NCBI GenBank assembly: GCA_040752355.1
Contig: JBFMHE010000027.1
Location: 1-44,984, forward strand
From: Nitrospirota bacterium
GTDB taxonomy: Bacteria; Nitrospirota; Thermodesulfovibrionia; Thermodesulfovibrionales; Dissulfurispiraceae
Length of the DNA stretch: 44,984 nucleotides
Reading direction: 5' to 3'
Part shown: piece by piece, positions 1-8,256 of the stretch
Layout: each line of letters opens with the position of its first letter
Position numbering within the stretch: position 1 is the stretch's first letter
Program-made: the position numbers and the translations under genes
Notes under the pieces: model-generated
The model's database searches: none
Told to the model about the DNA's origin: nothing
Seen by the model: only the letters and a program-made list of their open reading frames with translations

Positions 1-401
1 TGGGAGACCTCGCCGTCAACATAGCGGAGCGCGCCCTGGAGCTCAACGAGGAGCCGCTGCTGAAGCCCTACATCGATATTCCCCGGATGAGCCAGATCTC
101 GCAGGGCATGACGAGGGACGCCCTCGATGCCTTTGTGGAGCGGGACAAGCGGCTTGCGATGGACGTGATCATGCGGGACGATGAAGTGGATGATCTGAAG
201 CACCAGATCCTGCAGGAGCTGCTCTTCTTCATGGTGCAGGACCCGAGCACCGCGACGAGGGCGATGAAGATCAGCTTCGTGGCCCAGTATCTGGAGCGCA
301 TCGCGGACCACGCGACGAATATCGCCGAGATGGTCATCTACCTGGTGGCAGGCAAGATCATCCGCCACATGCAGCACCCCGAGGAAGAGACCGCGAAGTA
401 G
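1..401 (+). CDS. phoU: PhoU phosphate-signalling accessory protein (C-terminal part; 5' end outside window)
   Basis: The frame is open from the first bases (codon phase begins at position 3) to a TAG at 399-401, so only about 132 C-terminal residues are seen. The segment is all-helical. It contains the PhoU repeat signature near its end, including LERIADHATNIAEMV, and an earlier GDLAVNIAE copy of the same motif. PhoU is a cytoplasmic, metal-binding, three-helix-bundle repeat protein that links the Pst phosphate transporter to the PhoR kinase and represses the Pho regulon at high phosphate. The pst genes would be expected upstream, outside the window. The gene converges on the EAL-GGDEF gene with 24 bases between stop codons. 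Confidence 0.9.
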   Translation, partial: GDLAVNIAERALELNEEPLLKPYIDIPRMSQISQGMTRDALDAFVERDKRLAMDVIMRDDEVDDLKHQILQELLFFMVQDPSTATRAMKISFVAQYLERIADHATNIAEMVIYLVAGKIIRHMQHPEEETAK

Positions 402-425
402 TCACCGTCTCCCGGCCAGGAAGGC

Positions 426-2366
426 TCAGTCGATGATGTATGCGCTGCCTTGCTGCAGCTTGGCCGCCCTCTTAAGGTGTGAAAGCTGCTTCGATATGGC
501 GAGGTAGTCCTCTTTGTCACTGCTCGAGGTGACGGCCAGGGACACGGACGCAAGCGGAAACTGTTTCATAGTGTCATCCCTGTCCACCCCCTCGAAGTAG
601 CCCAGCTCCTTATCCTCATCGCTGTAAAGAGAGAGAATGGAATCGCTCAACCGCTTCGTAAACTGTGCAACGAATTCCTCCAGATTCTTGCGGCCTGTAT
701 CAGGCACGATAAAGACGAAGTCATCGCCGCCGATGTGGCAGACAAAGCCGTCGTTCCGGAAGCGCTCCTTGATTTCGCGTTCCATGCAGGAGCCCACGCG
801 CTTCAGCATGACATCGCCCGAGGCGAAGCCATAGTGGTCATTAAAGGCCTTGAAGTTGTCCAAATCGACATAGCCTACCCAGAACGGCGTTCCGGACTTG
901 AGCATGCCGTCGATCTTTTTCTCTACCGCCCTGTTGCCGGGGAGCCCGGTGAGCGGGTTGACCGAGACGCGGTCGAAATACAGCATGTCGCTCATCGATT
1001 TATACACGCTGTCCCGCGTGGCGTAGTACGCCGGCCTGCCTCCCTCCCTGATAACGACAATATCGCGGCTGCTGCTTTCGAAGAAGAGGTAGAGATCGAA
1101 GACACTCGGGGCTTCAAGGGGATATACGAGGGAATCGTCGAGGTGCTTCAGCCACTGGTAACGAGCCGCTGCGATCTGGTCGAAGGACCGGAAGTGGAGC
1201 AGATCCCTCATCACGGTATCGGATATGAACTCGAGGTACTCCAGCGTATTGAGCACGTAAGGACGTTCGGGGGTGTCGAGCAGTATGATCGAGCTGCTGG
1301 TCAGGAGGTCATGGATGAGCTTCTCCAGCTCGCGGAATTTCATCGATGTGTCGAGGACGATGACGGGGATTCTCCTCTTCAGATTTTTTCTGCCGTTATT
1401 GACGGTATGCGTATTCTTGAACGTTATCATCTTATCGAGGACCCTCTCGACCAGGTGCGTATCGGCGAGGCAGTTGGGCTCGAGGGGCTTTGCAAAGAAG
1501 TAGCCCTGGGCGAGATCGATGCCGAGATCGACGATATATTCGAGGTCCTCGGACATTTCCACGCCCTCGACGATTATGTACTTGCCGTTGGTGAAGCATA
1601 TATCCCGGATGGCGCGGATCATGTCGAGCTTCAGGTTGCTCTTGCTGATGCCGTGCACGAGCTCGCGCGGGATCTTCACGAAGTCCACGAAATCGACGAG
1701 TGCAAAAAGGAGACCCAATGAATTGTACCCCATCCCGAAGTCGTCCAGGGCGAGCCTGAACCCGGCATTCTTGTAATACAGGACGATCTCCTTTGCCTCC
1801 TCGATATCGAAGAGCTTCGCGGATTCCGTGATTTCGAGAACCACGCGGTCCCTGGTGAGCCCGGCGTTCTCGATGAACCGCGCGGTGAGTCCTGCACCGA
1901 AGTTCTCCGAGTGCTTCGTGTTGGGGGAGATATTGACGAAGAGGACGCTCTCGGGCTGTGCGAATGAGTTGATCACCGTCTCGCGGCAGGCCCATTCGAG
2001 CTCTCCCAAAAGGCCTATTTCAAAGGCATCTTCGAAGACCTTCAGCGGTGAATAGCCCTTCCCGGCAAGCGTGAAACGCGAGAGCCCTTCGAAACCGAAG
2101 ACCCGCTTTTCCTTCAGATCGATGATCGGCTGGTAGACGCTGCGGATATGCGTGCCTTTGCCGGTGAGCAGCTCAGCGACATACATCCGTGTCCTGAAGT
2201 CATGGGTATGGGTGATGTAGGGCTTCTTGTCGATCAGGACCGTCCACTCGGCGCTGTCCGGGTGCGAGAACAGCTCTTCGCGATGGGGGGAAAGGAGGTC
2301 CTCCTTCCTGACGATGGTAAACATTCCCCCGCATTCAGAGGGCAACTTTTTTTCCGGATTGTACAT
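426..2366 (-). CDS. EAL-GGDEF cyclic-di-GMP signalling protein
   Basis: A 646-residue soluble protein with the less common order EAL first (about 70-300) and GGDEF last (about 480-635), joined by a 170-residue linker of unknown fold. In the EAL domain the signature is EGLSR rather than EALxR. The metal and catalytic positions are otherwise visible: FVNISP, LEITES, LDDFGMG, VKIP, VEGVE and AQGYFF. The GGDEF site reads GGDDF, with DLDNFKAFND upstream, so it may be an active diguanylate cyclase or a GTP sensor. No clean RxxD inhibitory site precedes it. No membrane segment or signal peptide is seen. The start is supported by AAGGAG six bases upstream of the ATG. Whether synthesis or breakdown of c-di-GMP dominates cannot be told from sequence. 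Confidence 0.9.
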   Translation of the reverse strand: MYNPEKKLPSECGGMFTIVRKEDLLSPHREELFSHPDSAEWTVLIDKKPYITHTHDFRTRMYVAELLTGKGTHIRSVYQPIIDLKEKRVFGFEGLSRFTLAGKGYSPLKVFEDAFEIGLLGELEWACRETVINSFAQPESVLFVNISPNTKHSENFGAGLTARFIENAGLTRDRVVLEITESAKLFDIEEAKEIVLYYKNAGFRLALDDFGMGYNSLGLLFALVDFVDFVKIPRELVHGISKSNLKLDMIRAIRDICFTNGKYIIVEGVEMSEDLEYIVDLGIDLAQGYFFAKPLEPNCLADTHLVERVLDKMITFKNTHTVNNGRKNLKRRIPVIVLDTSMKFRELEKLIHDLLTSSSIILLDTPERPYVLNTLEYLEFISDTVMRDLLHFRSFDQIAAARYQWLKHLDDSLVYPLEAPSVFDLYLFFESSSRDIVVIREGGRPAYYATRDSVYKSMSDMLYFDRVSVNPLTGLPGNRAVEKKIDGMLKSGTPFWVGYVDLDNFKAFNDHYGFASGDVMLKRVGSCMEREIKERFRNDGFVCHIGGDDFVFIVPDTGRKNLEEFVAQFTKRLSDSILSLYSDEDKELGYFEGVDRDDTMKQFPLASVSLAVTSSSDKEDYLAISKQLSHLKRAAKLQQGSAYIID

Positions 2367-2782
2367 TCAGGTCTCCTTGTCTGCTCGTGCAAGAGCCCGG
2401 GCATCCGACGTCGCCTTTCTTCTCTCCGGCCAAGCACGGCGCCCTTACCCTAGCACAGCGCGGCAGCGACCGCAAGCCGATCTTTCATTCAATACCTCAT
2501 GACCGCCCATGGCAGGAGCCGATCAACCGCCTCTGCATCCCCGGTGAAGCATAAGGAGTACCGATGACATTTTTTTAACGTCGCCGTCATCATCCTGCAA
2601 CAGGGAGCGTGGTACCGTATCCCGAGTAGATGCAGGAGAACGGGCAGGGGCCTGTCACCTGCAGGATCAGGGGAGCGTTATCGGTGCCGTGAACTACAGC
2701 GCTGGGCACATGACGCGGGTTCCGGTCCATCGGGGGAGTTCGCACCACCCTATCCTGAATAGAAACGAGGAGGAAAAGAACG
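2367..2782. other. Intergenic region, 416 bases, between divergent genes
   Basis: No gene of convincing length or RNA structure is seen. Reading leftwards, CCGCAA/ACCCTA at 2470-2475 and 2447-2452 would give TTGCGG-N17-TAGGGT, a weak promoter for the EAL-GGDEF gene. On the plus strand a GAGGAGG ribosome binding site lies nine bases before the metallophosphoesterase start. A run of T at about 2573-2579 lies within a poor GATGAC/GTCATC inverted repeat. None of this is strong. Confidence 0.4.
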
Positions 2783-4498
2783 ATGAGCATGAGCAGAAGG
2801 GATTTTCTGAAGATCGGGGGCATCGGTCTCGCAGGCATGGCCATAGGCGGCCTGAACGCGCCCTTGTTTACTCCGCGGAGCGCTTTTGCTTCCGGTAATG
2901 CCTGGAGGTTCGGCGTTATGGCCGATACCCAGTGGCGCACGGGCTTCAACGCAGGAGGCGAACCCGCTTCATGCGCGGTCTCGATCATCAACGCACTGAA
3001 CCAGCAGTTCATCCAGCACGACGTGCGATTCGTCATTCAGGTAGGCGACCTGGTCGATAAGGAAACGGCGGATGGTACCTCTGCCGGCCCCCGCTCCCTT
3101 CCCACCAGGGCGAGCGCCGCTCAGGCGCTGTACGATGCCGGTATCGGATTCTTCCCGGTCCGCGGCAATCACGAAGGCAGTAAGACCGCGGCAGCGGAGA
3201 TTCCCTTCCTGTTCCCGCAGACGCTGGGCCTTGGGTCTTACGTTTTCGGCGCCCAGAATTTCCAGAGTCCTGTCATGCCCTCCACCGCTACCGACCCTCT
3301 CGGTGAGAGATTGAGAGGGCTGACCTATTCCTTTGATTATGAGAATGTCCGCTGCGTACTGATCGATCAGTTTACGAGAGCGGATGGCACTAGTTTCAAC
3401 AACAGCACTAATAACAACGCCGTCGATCAGGTGGATTGGGTCGACGCGATGCTTCGGTCCAAACCCTCGGACAGCCACGCCTTTGTCTTCTCGCACAAGA
3501 ACCTGATCGGACAGAACCACAAGGATGTCCTCTTCGGATCGAGCCTCACCTCGAATGCCGCTGCCCGTGATCAATTCATCAAGAGCCTCTGCGATAGCGG
3601 CGTGCGCCTGCACATGAGCGGCCACGACCATATGCACCACCGCTCCATCGTCAGGACCTCCGACGGCCTGTCCAGCGTGGGCCAGCTCATCTGCTCTTCG
3701 AACAGCTACAAGTTCTACATCCCGAGACCGGGCGATGACGGAAGGGAAACGCCGCTCCAGCAGGAGCTCTTCACCATCGGCTACTATATCGTTACCGTTG
3801 ACGGTCCCCGGGTCTACGTGGACTTTTATTCGTCGAGCCACGGCAGCAATTACGGTGATATCGATCTCATAACCCCTCCCGGTACATTCCCTTTCCATTT
3901 GCGCGAGACCTTCGGCTACAGTCTGAATGGCAGGCAATTCGAGGTCGCTCAGGGCGCCCCATACACCATCGTGGAGGACCGTTTTGAAGGAACGACTGCC
4001 AAGATTCTCGACGGCGTAAACGGCAATTCAGAAACCGATTATCTCAGCCGGCTCCTGACAAAGACCGTGAATACCGGATGGACCGTCCGCCCGGCCCAGG
4101 ATAACATCGCAAGCAATGTCCTCAGCCTGTGGGGTATGGCCGACAATCTGAGCCTCTGGGATGACCCGAACCGAGGGCTCGATCTCGTCGGGCTGATGCC
4201 CGATGCAGCCGAGAGCAAGGAGAGCGATGTTTACACCCTTGCCATGACCTACGAGGACGAAAGGCGCAACGGTTTGCACCTCGGCAACGGCGGTTTCCGC
4301 CTCGCGGCAAAAAATGCCGACGGCGCCTGGGTCAGGGCGGTGGATATGAACTTCGGCTATTTCAGGAAGAGATTCGCCAAAGGCCCCTGGAGACCCGGTT
4401 ATGAGCTCGGGACCTACGGCGTCGACACGAGCACAAAGACCGTGTGGGCGGTGATCAATTTCGATGGCGAATTCGCCGCTGTCCGGGATCTGGAATGA
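2783..4498 (+). CDS. Tat-exported calcineurin-like metallophosphoesterase
   Basis: A 571-residue protein starting with a twin-arginine signal (SRRDFLK, then a hydrophobic stretch ending in a likely SAFA cleavage site). It is probably folded and metal-loaded before export. The metallophosphoesterase motifs appear in order: MADTQ, GDLVD, RGNHE, SHKN and GHDHMHH. These supply the Asp, Asn and His ligands of a dinuclear metal site. The catalytic domain fills roughly residues 40-350. The last 220 residues form an extra, probably beta-rich domain that I do not recognise. GAGGAGG precedes the start; a second Met two codons later would do equally well. Substrate is unknown; phosphomonoester or phosphodiester hydrolysis in the periplasm is a family-level inference. 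It appears monocistronic. Confidence 0.85.
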   Translation: MSMSRRDFLKIGGIGLAGMAIGGLNAPLFTPRSAFASGNAWRFGVMADTQWRTGFNAGGEPASCAVSIINALNQQFIQHDVRFVIQVGDLVDKETADGTSAGPRSLPTRASAAQALYDAGIGFFPVRGNHEGSKTAAAEIPFLFPQTLGLGSYVFGAQNFQSPVMPSTATDPLGERLRGLTYSFDYENVRCVLIDQFTRADGTSFNNSTNNNAVDQVDWVDAMLRSKPSDSHAFVFSHKNLIGQNHKDVLFGSSLTSNAAARDQFIKSLCDSGVRLHMSGHDHMHHRSIVRTSDGLSSVGQLICSSNSYKFYIPRPGDDGRETPLQQELFTIGYYIVTVDGPRVYVDFYSSSHGSNYGDIDLITPPGTFPFHLRETFGYSLNGRQFEVAQGAPYTIVEDRFEGTTAKILDGVNGNSETDYLSRLLTKTVNTGWTVRPAQDNIASNVLSLWGMADNLSLWDDPNRGLDLVGLMPDAAESKESDVYTLAMTYEDERRNGLHLGNGGFRLAAKNADGAWVRAVDMNFGYFRKRFAKGPWRPGYELGTYGVDTSTKTVWAVINFDGEFAAVRDLE

Positions 4499-4517
4499 GA
4501 CCCCCGTCGGAGGGTCG

Positions 4518-4555
4518 GGTAAGGAGTCCGTGGTTAGCTCTGCGGACTCCTTACC
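4518..4555. terminator. Stem-loop between convergent genes
   Basis: Perfect 13-bp inverted repeat (GGTAAGGAGTCCG and its complement) with a 12-base loop, just after the metallophosphoesterase stop. It overlaps the last codons and stop of the convergent EEP gene. A smaller GACCC/GGGTC hairpin precedes it at 4499-4516. There is no U-tract on either side, so it could be a bidirectional transcript end or an mRNA 3' stabiliser rather than a classic intrinsic terminator. Confidence 0.6.
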
Positions 4556-5474
4556 GAAGGGAAGTTGCGGCGTTCGCGTCTAACGATACTTCGCGCAGAT
4601 AGACGGCAGCGACCACGGGCAGGTGGTCGGAGGCGATGCGGAGCAGCCGGGATGCCGGGACGTCCGCTGCATGCAGACGCTCCGAGGGCAGGACCCATAT
4701 CCGGTCCAGGGGAAGGAGGGGGAACGATGCAGGGTAGGAACGCATCGCGGCAACGGGCTTTCCCAACCGCTCATGCAGCCGCCGCAGCACGGGACTGCCG
4801 GGCAGCCAGCTGTTCATGTCGCCCATAACGATCAGCGGGGCTTCGGGACGCTCCGGCAGGATTTCGAGGAGGCGGTCCACCTGGCGGCTCCGCTCCACCG
4901 GCCAGAGGCCGAGATGCGTGGCCACCACGCGCACGGTCAGGTCACCGATCTTGATGTCCGCGTCGATCACGCCTCGCGGCTCGAACGCGCCGAGGCTGAT
5001 ATCGTGGAACCGCACTGCGGTGATCGGGAAGCGGCTGAGCAGCGCATTGCCGTAGTCGCCGTCCTTTTTGCGTTTCGTGGGCCCGGCGACCGCCATGTGC
5101 ATGCCGGTCTTTTCCGCAAGGTAACGCACCTGGGCCGAGGCGGCGTCACCCGGGTCGGAGAGGACCTCCTGGAGCGAGATGATATCAGCGTCGAGCGAAC
5201 GGAGCACCGCCGCGATGCGTTCGGGATCTCTCCGGAAATCCATCCCCGTGCACTTATGGACATTGTAAGAGGCGATACGGAGGGGACGCTCTCCCTGCGC
5301 GGTCGCTTCCCAGAGAGCGGCAAGCGGGGCGGGATCGCGGCACGTCCACCGCTCCGTACATGCCTCCTGCGGACCGAGCGCCACGGGCTCCCTGGCAGGC
5401 ATCAGATCCTGGATACCGGCTGTGGTGAAAAAGGAGCTTGCCAGGAGGAGGATGGTCAACAGGGCTGCCGGCAT
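4551..5474 (-). CDS. Endonuclease/exonuclease/phosphatase (EEP) family protein, YbhP-like
   Basis: A 307-residue protein with a hydrophobic N-terminus (about residues 3-20) that looks like a signal peptide or anchor. The EEP fold motifs are RIASYNVHKCTG (metal-binding Asn), ISLQEV (metal-binding Glu), GDMNSW (catalytic Asp-Asn) and SDHLPVVA (Asp-His pair). The family hydrolyses phosphodiesters in nucleic acids or phospholipid headgroups. The neighbour on the same strand is a ClsB-like phospholipase D. In E. coli, ybhP (EEP) and clsB are likewise adjacent, so a role in phospholipid metabolism at the envelope is the better guess than DNA repair. The gene lies 123 bases downstream of the phospholipase gene and may be cotranscribed. 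The stop codon lies inside a strong stem-loop. Confidence 0.8.
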   Translation of the reverse strand: MPAALLTILLLASSFFTTAGIQDLMPAREPVALGPQEACTERWTCRDPAPLAALWEATAQGERPLRIASYNVHKCTGMDFRRDPERIAAVLRSLDADIISLQEVLSDPGDAASAQVRYLAEKTGMHMAVAGPTKRKKDGDYGNALLSRFPITAVRFHDISLGAFEPRGVIDADIKIGDLTVRVVATHLGLWPVERSRQVDRLLEILPERPEAPLIVMGDMNSWLPGSPVLRRLHERLGKPVAAMRSYPASFPLLPLDRIWVLPSERLHAADVPASRLLRIASDHLPVVAAVYLREVSLDANAATSLR

Positions 5475-5597
5475 CTACGAGGTCCTGCTCGGGAAAGGTG
5501 ATGACTGCGAAATCGTGCGGTACGGCGACATTGCCTTTCTATTATACACCAGGAGGGGAGGGGCATGTTCGCCGGGGGAGAACGCACGGGCCGCGCT

Positions 5598-7016
5598 CTA
5601 AAGCACGCGCAGGAAGAGAGAGCTGAACCACTCCACGAGCCGGGGGAGGAGCGGCCGCGCCTGCCACTCCTCGGGAAGTATCTGCTTCGACTCCCTGAGA
5701 TCGCCGGCAAACAGCGCTTCCATCTCGGCCCCGAACTCCCGGCTGAGGATCACCGCGTTCACCTCATCCATTCTCACGAGGCTGATATGGTCGAGGTTGG
5801 TAGACCCTATCGTGGACCACACCCCGTCGATGACCGCGGTCTTGGCGTGCAGTATCATGCCCTGCCGCTCGTAGATCTTGACCCCTGCGTCGAGAAGCGC
5901 GGAGTAGTAGTACCTTCCCCCGTGTACGGCGATCATGTTGTCGGTGACGCCCGGCACGATGAGGCTGATATCCACCCCCCGCGCGCTCGCTTCCTTCAGC
6001 GCCTTCAGCAGCTGCCGGTCGGGGATGAAATAGGCGTTCGTCAGACGGATGGAGGATGCGGCGTGCTCTATGGCGGAGAGGTACAGGAGGTGGGCGGTCC
6101 CGTACCCTTTGCGCCGGGGTGAGCTGTCGATCACCCGGACCAGGTCGTTCCCTTTATGCTCCGGCTGGGGGAAGTAGCGCCTCAGCGGCAGCTCCGGGCC
6201 GTTCTGCTCGCGCCAGATATCGAGAAAGAGCTTCTGGAACTCCGCTGCCGCCGGACCCTCTATCCGCACGTTCGTATCGCGTTTTTCGAGAGGCGCGCCC
6301 CTCGAGGCGATCCCGAATGCAAAGGACGGCTGGGCGCAGATATCCGCTATATTGGTGCCGCCGGTAAAGGCGACCTCCCCGTCCACCACGAGGATCTTCC
6401 GATGGTCCCGGTGCGTGATCCGCAGGAGCCCGGCGGGATTGCGCAGGCTGACGGGGTTGAACTCGACCGTCCTGGCCCCGGCTGCGCGCAACGGTGCGAA
6501 GAACTCCGAAGGGGTCTTGAACGACCCGAGGCCGTCGATGATGAGATTCACCTGGACGCCCTCGGACTGCTTTTCGAGCAGGAGATCTGCGAACTCGCTG
6601 CCCACCTCGTCGTCGCTGAAAATGAAGGTCTCGAGGTTGACGTGGTCTTTTGCATCCGCTATGGCGTCCAGCATCGCGTCGAAGGTGACGGGGTCGTCTT
6701 TCAGCAGGGTCGCCCTGTTGCCGCTGACGAGCACCCTGCCGCTCACCAGCTCCATCACCTTGATGTGGCGCTCCAGGATATCGGTCGGCACTCCCTCCTT
6801 GCGGAGCTGCTGCAGGGCGGCCCGCCGCTCTTTCGGGGACAAGGGGCCCTGCGCACCGACAATGAGCGGAAGACCCTCGAATTCGGGGAGTCGGTCGAAG
6901 AGCGCCTCTGCATCGGGCAGGGTTGCACATCCCGAAGCGGCAAGCAGCAAAAGAGGTATAACCGTGGCGGCGAGGATGCTCCTCGCCGCATCCTGTTTAA
7001 CGAATGGGGTGCGCAC
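5598..7016 (-). CDS. Phospholipase D family lipoprotein, cardiolipin synthase-like
   Basis: A 472-residue protein with two HxKxxxxD catalytic motifs: HRKILVVDG followed by GGTN near residue 215, and HAKTAVIDG followed by GSTNLD near residue 400. Together these form the single active site of the phospholipase D superfamily. The N-terminus has a lipobox (LAASGC), so the mature protein is probably lipid-anchored facing the periplasm, unlike classic multi-pass ClsA. Cardiolipin synthases join two phosphatidylglycerol molecules, or phosphatidylglycerol and phosphatidylethanolamine, by phosphatidyl transfer. The ClsB/ClsC type is the closest by architecture and by the adjacent EEP gene. The start is GTG, with AGGA eight bases upstream. 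It could also be a phospholipase or phosphodiesterase with another substrate. Confidence 0.85.
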   Translation of the reverse strand: MRTPFVKQDAARSILAATVIPLLLLAASGCATLPDAEALFDRLPEFEGLPLIVGAQGPLSPKERRAALQQLRKEGVPTDILERHIKVMELVSGRVLVSGNRATLLKDDPVTFDAMLDAIADAKDHVNLETFIFSDDEVGSEFADLLLEKQSEGVQVNLIIDGLGSFKTPSEFFAPLRAAGARTVEFNPVSLRNPAGLLRITHRDHRKILVVDGEVAFTGGTNIADICAQPSFAFGIASRGAPLEKRDTNVRIEGPAAAEFQKLFLDIWREQNGPELPLRRYFPQPEHKGNDLVRVIDSSPRRKGYGTAHLLYLSAIEHAASSIRLTNAYFIPDRQLLKALKEASARGVDISLIVPGVTDNMIAVHGGRYYYSALLDAGVKIYERQGMILHAKTAVIDGVWSTIGSTNLDHISLVRMDEVNAVILSREFGAEMEALFAGDLRESKQILPEEWQARPLLPRLVEWFSSLFLRVL

Positions 7017-7357
7017 GTGGTCGTTCCTGGCGGTTCCGCCTGAAGTATGGTGAGGGACTCCTTCTCAAACTATACTGCTCTTCCCTGCGGAACTCAATAC
7101 AGCCACGCCCGCCTCTCGCGTGCGAGGGAGACCGCGCAGCGGCGCGCCGGGTCGGGGTGTTGCGTTTCGTTCTTTTTTATGGTCAAATTTAAAGAGAGGC
7201 TTTCTTCTCGTGCTCTTCCTCCTGTCTTCTCTCCGTGCAGGCCTGTCGACAAAAGAGTGCCCTCATCATAATCTCTCCGCGCTGAGAACGCAGGTGCGCA
7301 GGAGGGGCTTTCCGCAGCAGAGACGCGCAATGACTATCAGGGGAGGTACTGAAGACC
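7017..7357. other. Intergenic region, 341 bases, between divergent genes
   Basis: It lies between the phospholipase D gene (minus) and the PEP-CTERM gene (plus). I see no RNA gene, no sigma-54 -24/-12 element and no clear consensus promoter. An AT-rich stretch at about 7167-7195 is the likeliest promoter area for the plus-strand gene. The short open frames here have no coding character. Confidence 0.4.
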
Positions 7358-7921
7358 ATGAAACGATCACTAATGCTCACCCTTATGCTGCTCTGCCTTC
7401 TTGTTTCGGCTGCGTGGCCGGCGCCGGTTACGATCACGGTGGGAAGCGACCCGCTCTGGACCGACACCGGGATCGTCGCCAGGCCCAATGATGCAGTCGC
7501 CATCGATCATATCTCGGGCGGCTGGACCTGGGCGGACTGGAACGAAGACGCCCCGCTCTCCGGCCCCCGGGGGAGTGCGCAGCCGGGGCTGACCTGGGAT
7601 GAATGGATCCGGAACGGGCAGCACGGCCAGCTCATAGGGTACATCGGGACAGACGACCCGAACGCCTTCCCGCGCACCGTGAAGCAGGACAGCAGCGGGC
7701 TGTTCGTGGTGGGTGACGGCGTCGAGTTCCTCAACAGGCTCACCGGAAAGGTATGGCTCGGGTTCAACGACGACTACTCGAACGACGCCTGGGTCGACGA
7801 CAACAGCGGGTCGGTGGTGGTCTCCCTCGACATCACCCCTGTTCCCGAGCCCTCGACGCTGCTCTTGTTCGGAGCAGGCCTCGCCGGTATCGGCCTCGCA
7901 TTGCGCCGATTCAGAAAATAG
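7358..7921 (+). CDS. PEP-CTERM sorted protein with LecA-like lectin domain
   Basis: A 187-residue exported protein: a signal peptide (about 1-22), one beta-rich domain, then a C-terminal PEP-CTERM tail (VPEPSTLLLFGAGLAG, a hydrophobic helix and basic RRFRK). That tail is cut by an exosortase as the protein is passed to the surface or exopolysaccharide. The middle resembles PA-IL/LecA galactose lectins. It begins WTDTGIV, has a GPRG element, and near the end shows WLGFNDD followed by DDNSGSVVVSLD. In LecA the equivalent YND...NNSGSF loop binds calcium and sugar. The resemblance is by eye. GGGAGG lies 11 bases before the ATG, a little far. No exosortase gene is in the window. The gene converges on hgcB with 32 bases between stops. 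Confidence 0.8.
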   Translation: MKRSLMLTLMLLCLLVSAAWPAPVTITVGSDPLWTDTGIVARPNDAVAIDHISGGWTWADWNEDAPLSGPRGSAQPGLTWDEWIRNGQHGQLIGYIGTDDPNAFPRTVKQDSSGLFVVGDGVEFLNRLTGKVWLGFNDDYSNDAWVDDNSGSVVVSLDITPVPEPSTLLLFGAGLAGIGLALRRFRK

Positions 7922-7953
7922 CAGACTGACGCATTCTCTTCAGCCGCTGCGTA

Positions 7954-8256
7954 TCAGCAGCAACTGCCGCCCTTGGTATCGCTGCTGCCGCTGCAGCCGC
8001 AGGAAGGCTCGCCGCCGGTGATGATGCTGTTGATGAGGGCAGCGGCGCAGCCTACCCCTTTTTGCACGCGCAGCGCACCGGACGGGCAGTTGCTCACACA
8101 GGCGCCGCATTCCATGCACCGGTCCCGGTCGGTGACGACCGCTCGTTTATCGCGAATAACGAAGACCGCGTGCGGGCAGACCTCGGTGCACCTGCCGCAT
8201 CCCGTACAATGTTCGGGAGACAGTTCGAGGCTTGCGACATCCAGAAGGTATTTCAT
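7954..8256 (-). CDS. hgcB: HgcB, ferredoxin of the mercury-methylation pair
   Basis: About 100 residues with two [4Fe-4S] motifs, CTGCGRCTEVCP and CMECGACVSNCP. These are followed by an isolated Cys (KGVGCAAA) and a C-terminal vicinal pair (GGSCC). That set of features separates HgcB from ordinary 2[4Fe-4S] ferredoxins. HgcB is thought to reduce the HgcA corrinoid to Co(I) and to handle Hg(II) with its extra cysteines. I chose the ATG at 8256: it forms an ATGA overlap with the hgcA stop and has GGAGG five bases upstream. The frame also has an ATG four codons earlier, but that ATG is part of the ribosome binding site. Last gene of the apparent arsR-acr3-hgcAB operon. Confidence 0.93.
   Translation of the reverse strand: MKYLLDVASLELSPEHCTGCGRCTEVCPHAVFVIRDKRAVVTDRDRCMECGACVSNCPSGALRVQKGVGCAAALINSIITGGEPSCGCSGSSDTKGGSCC

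Noticed and set aside
2573-2602. T-run with GATGAC/GTCATC repeat as a terminator or small RNA
   Set aside because: The stem is only six bases with an 18-base loop and the T-run is inside the loop; neither neighbouring gene needs a terminator there.
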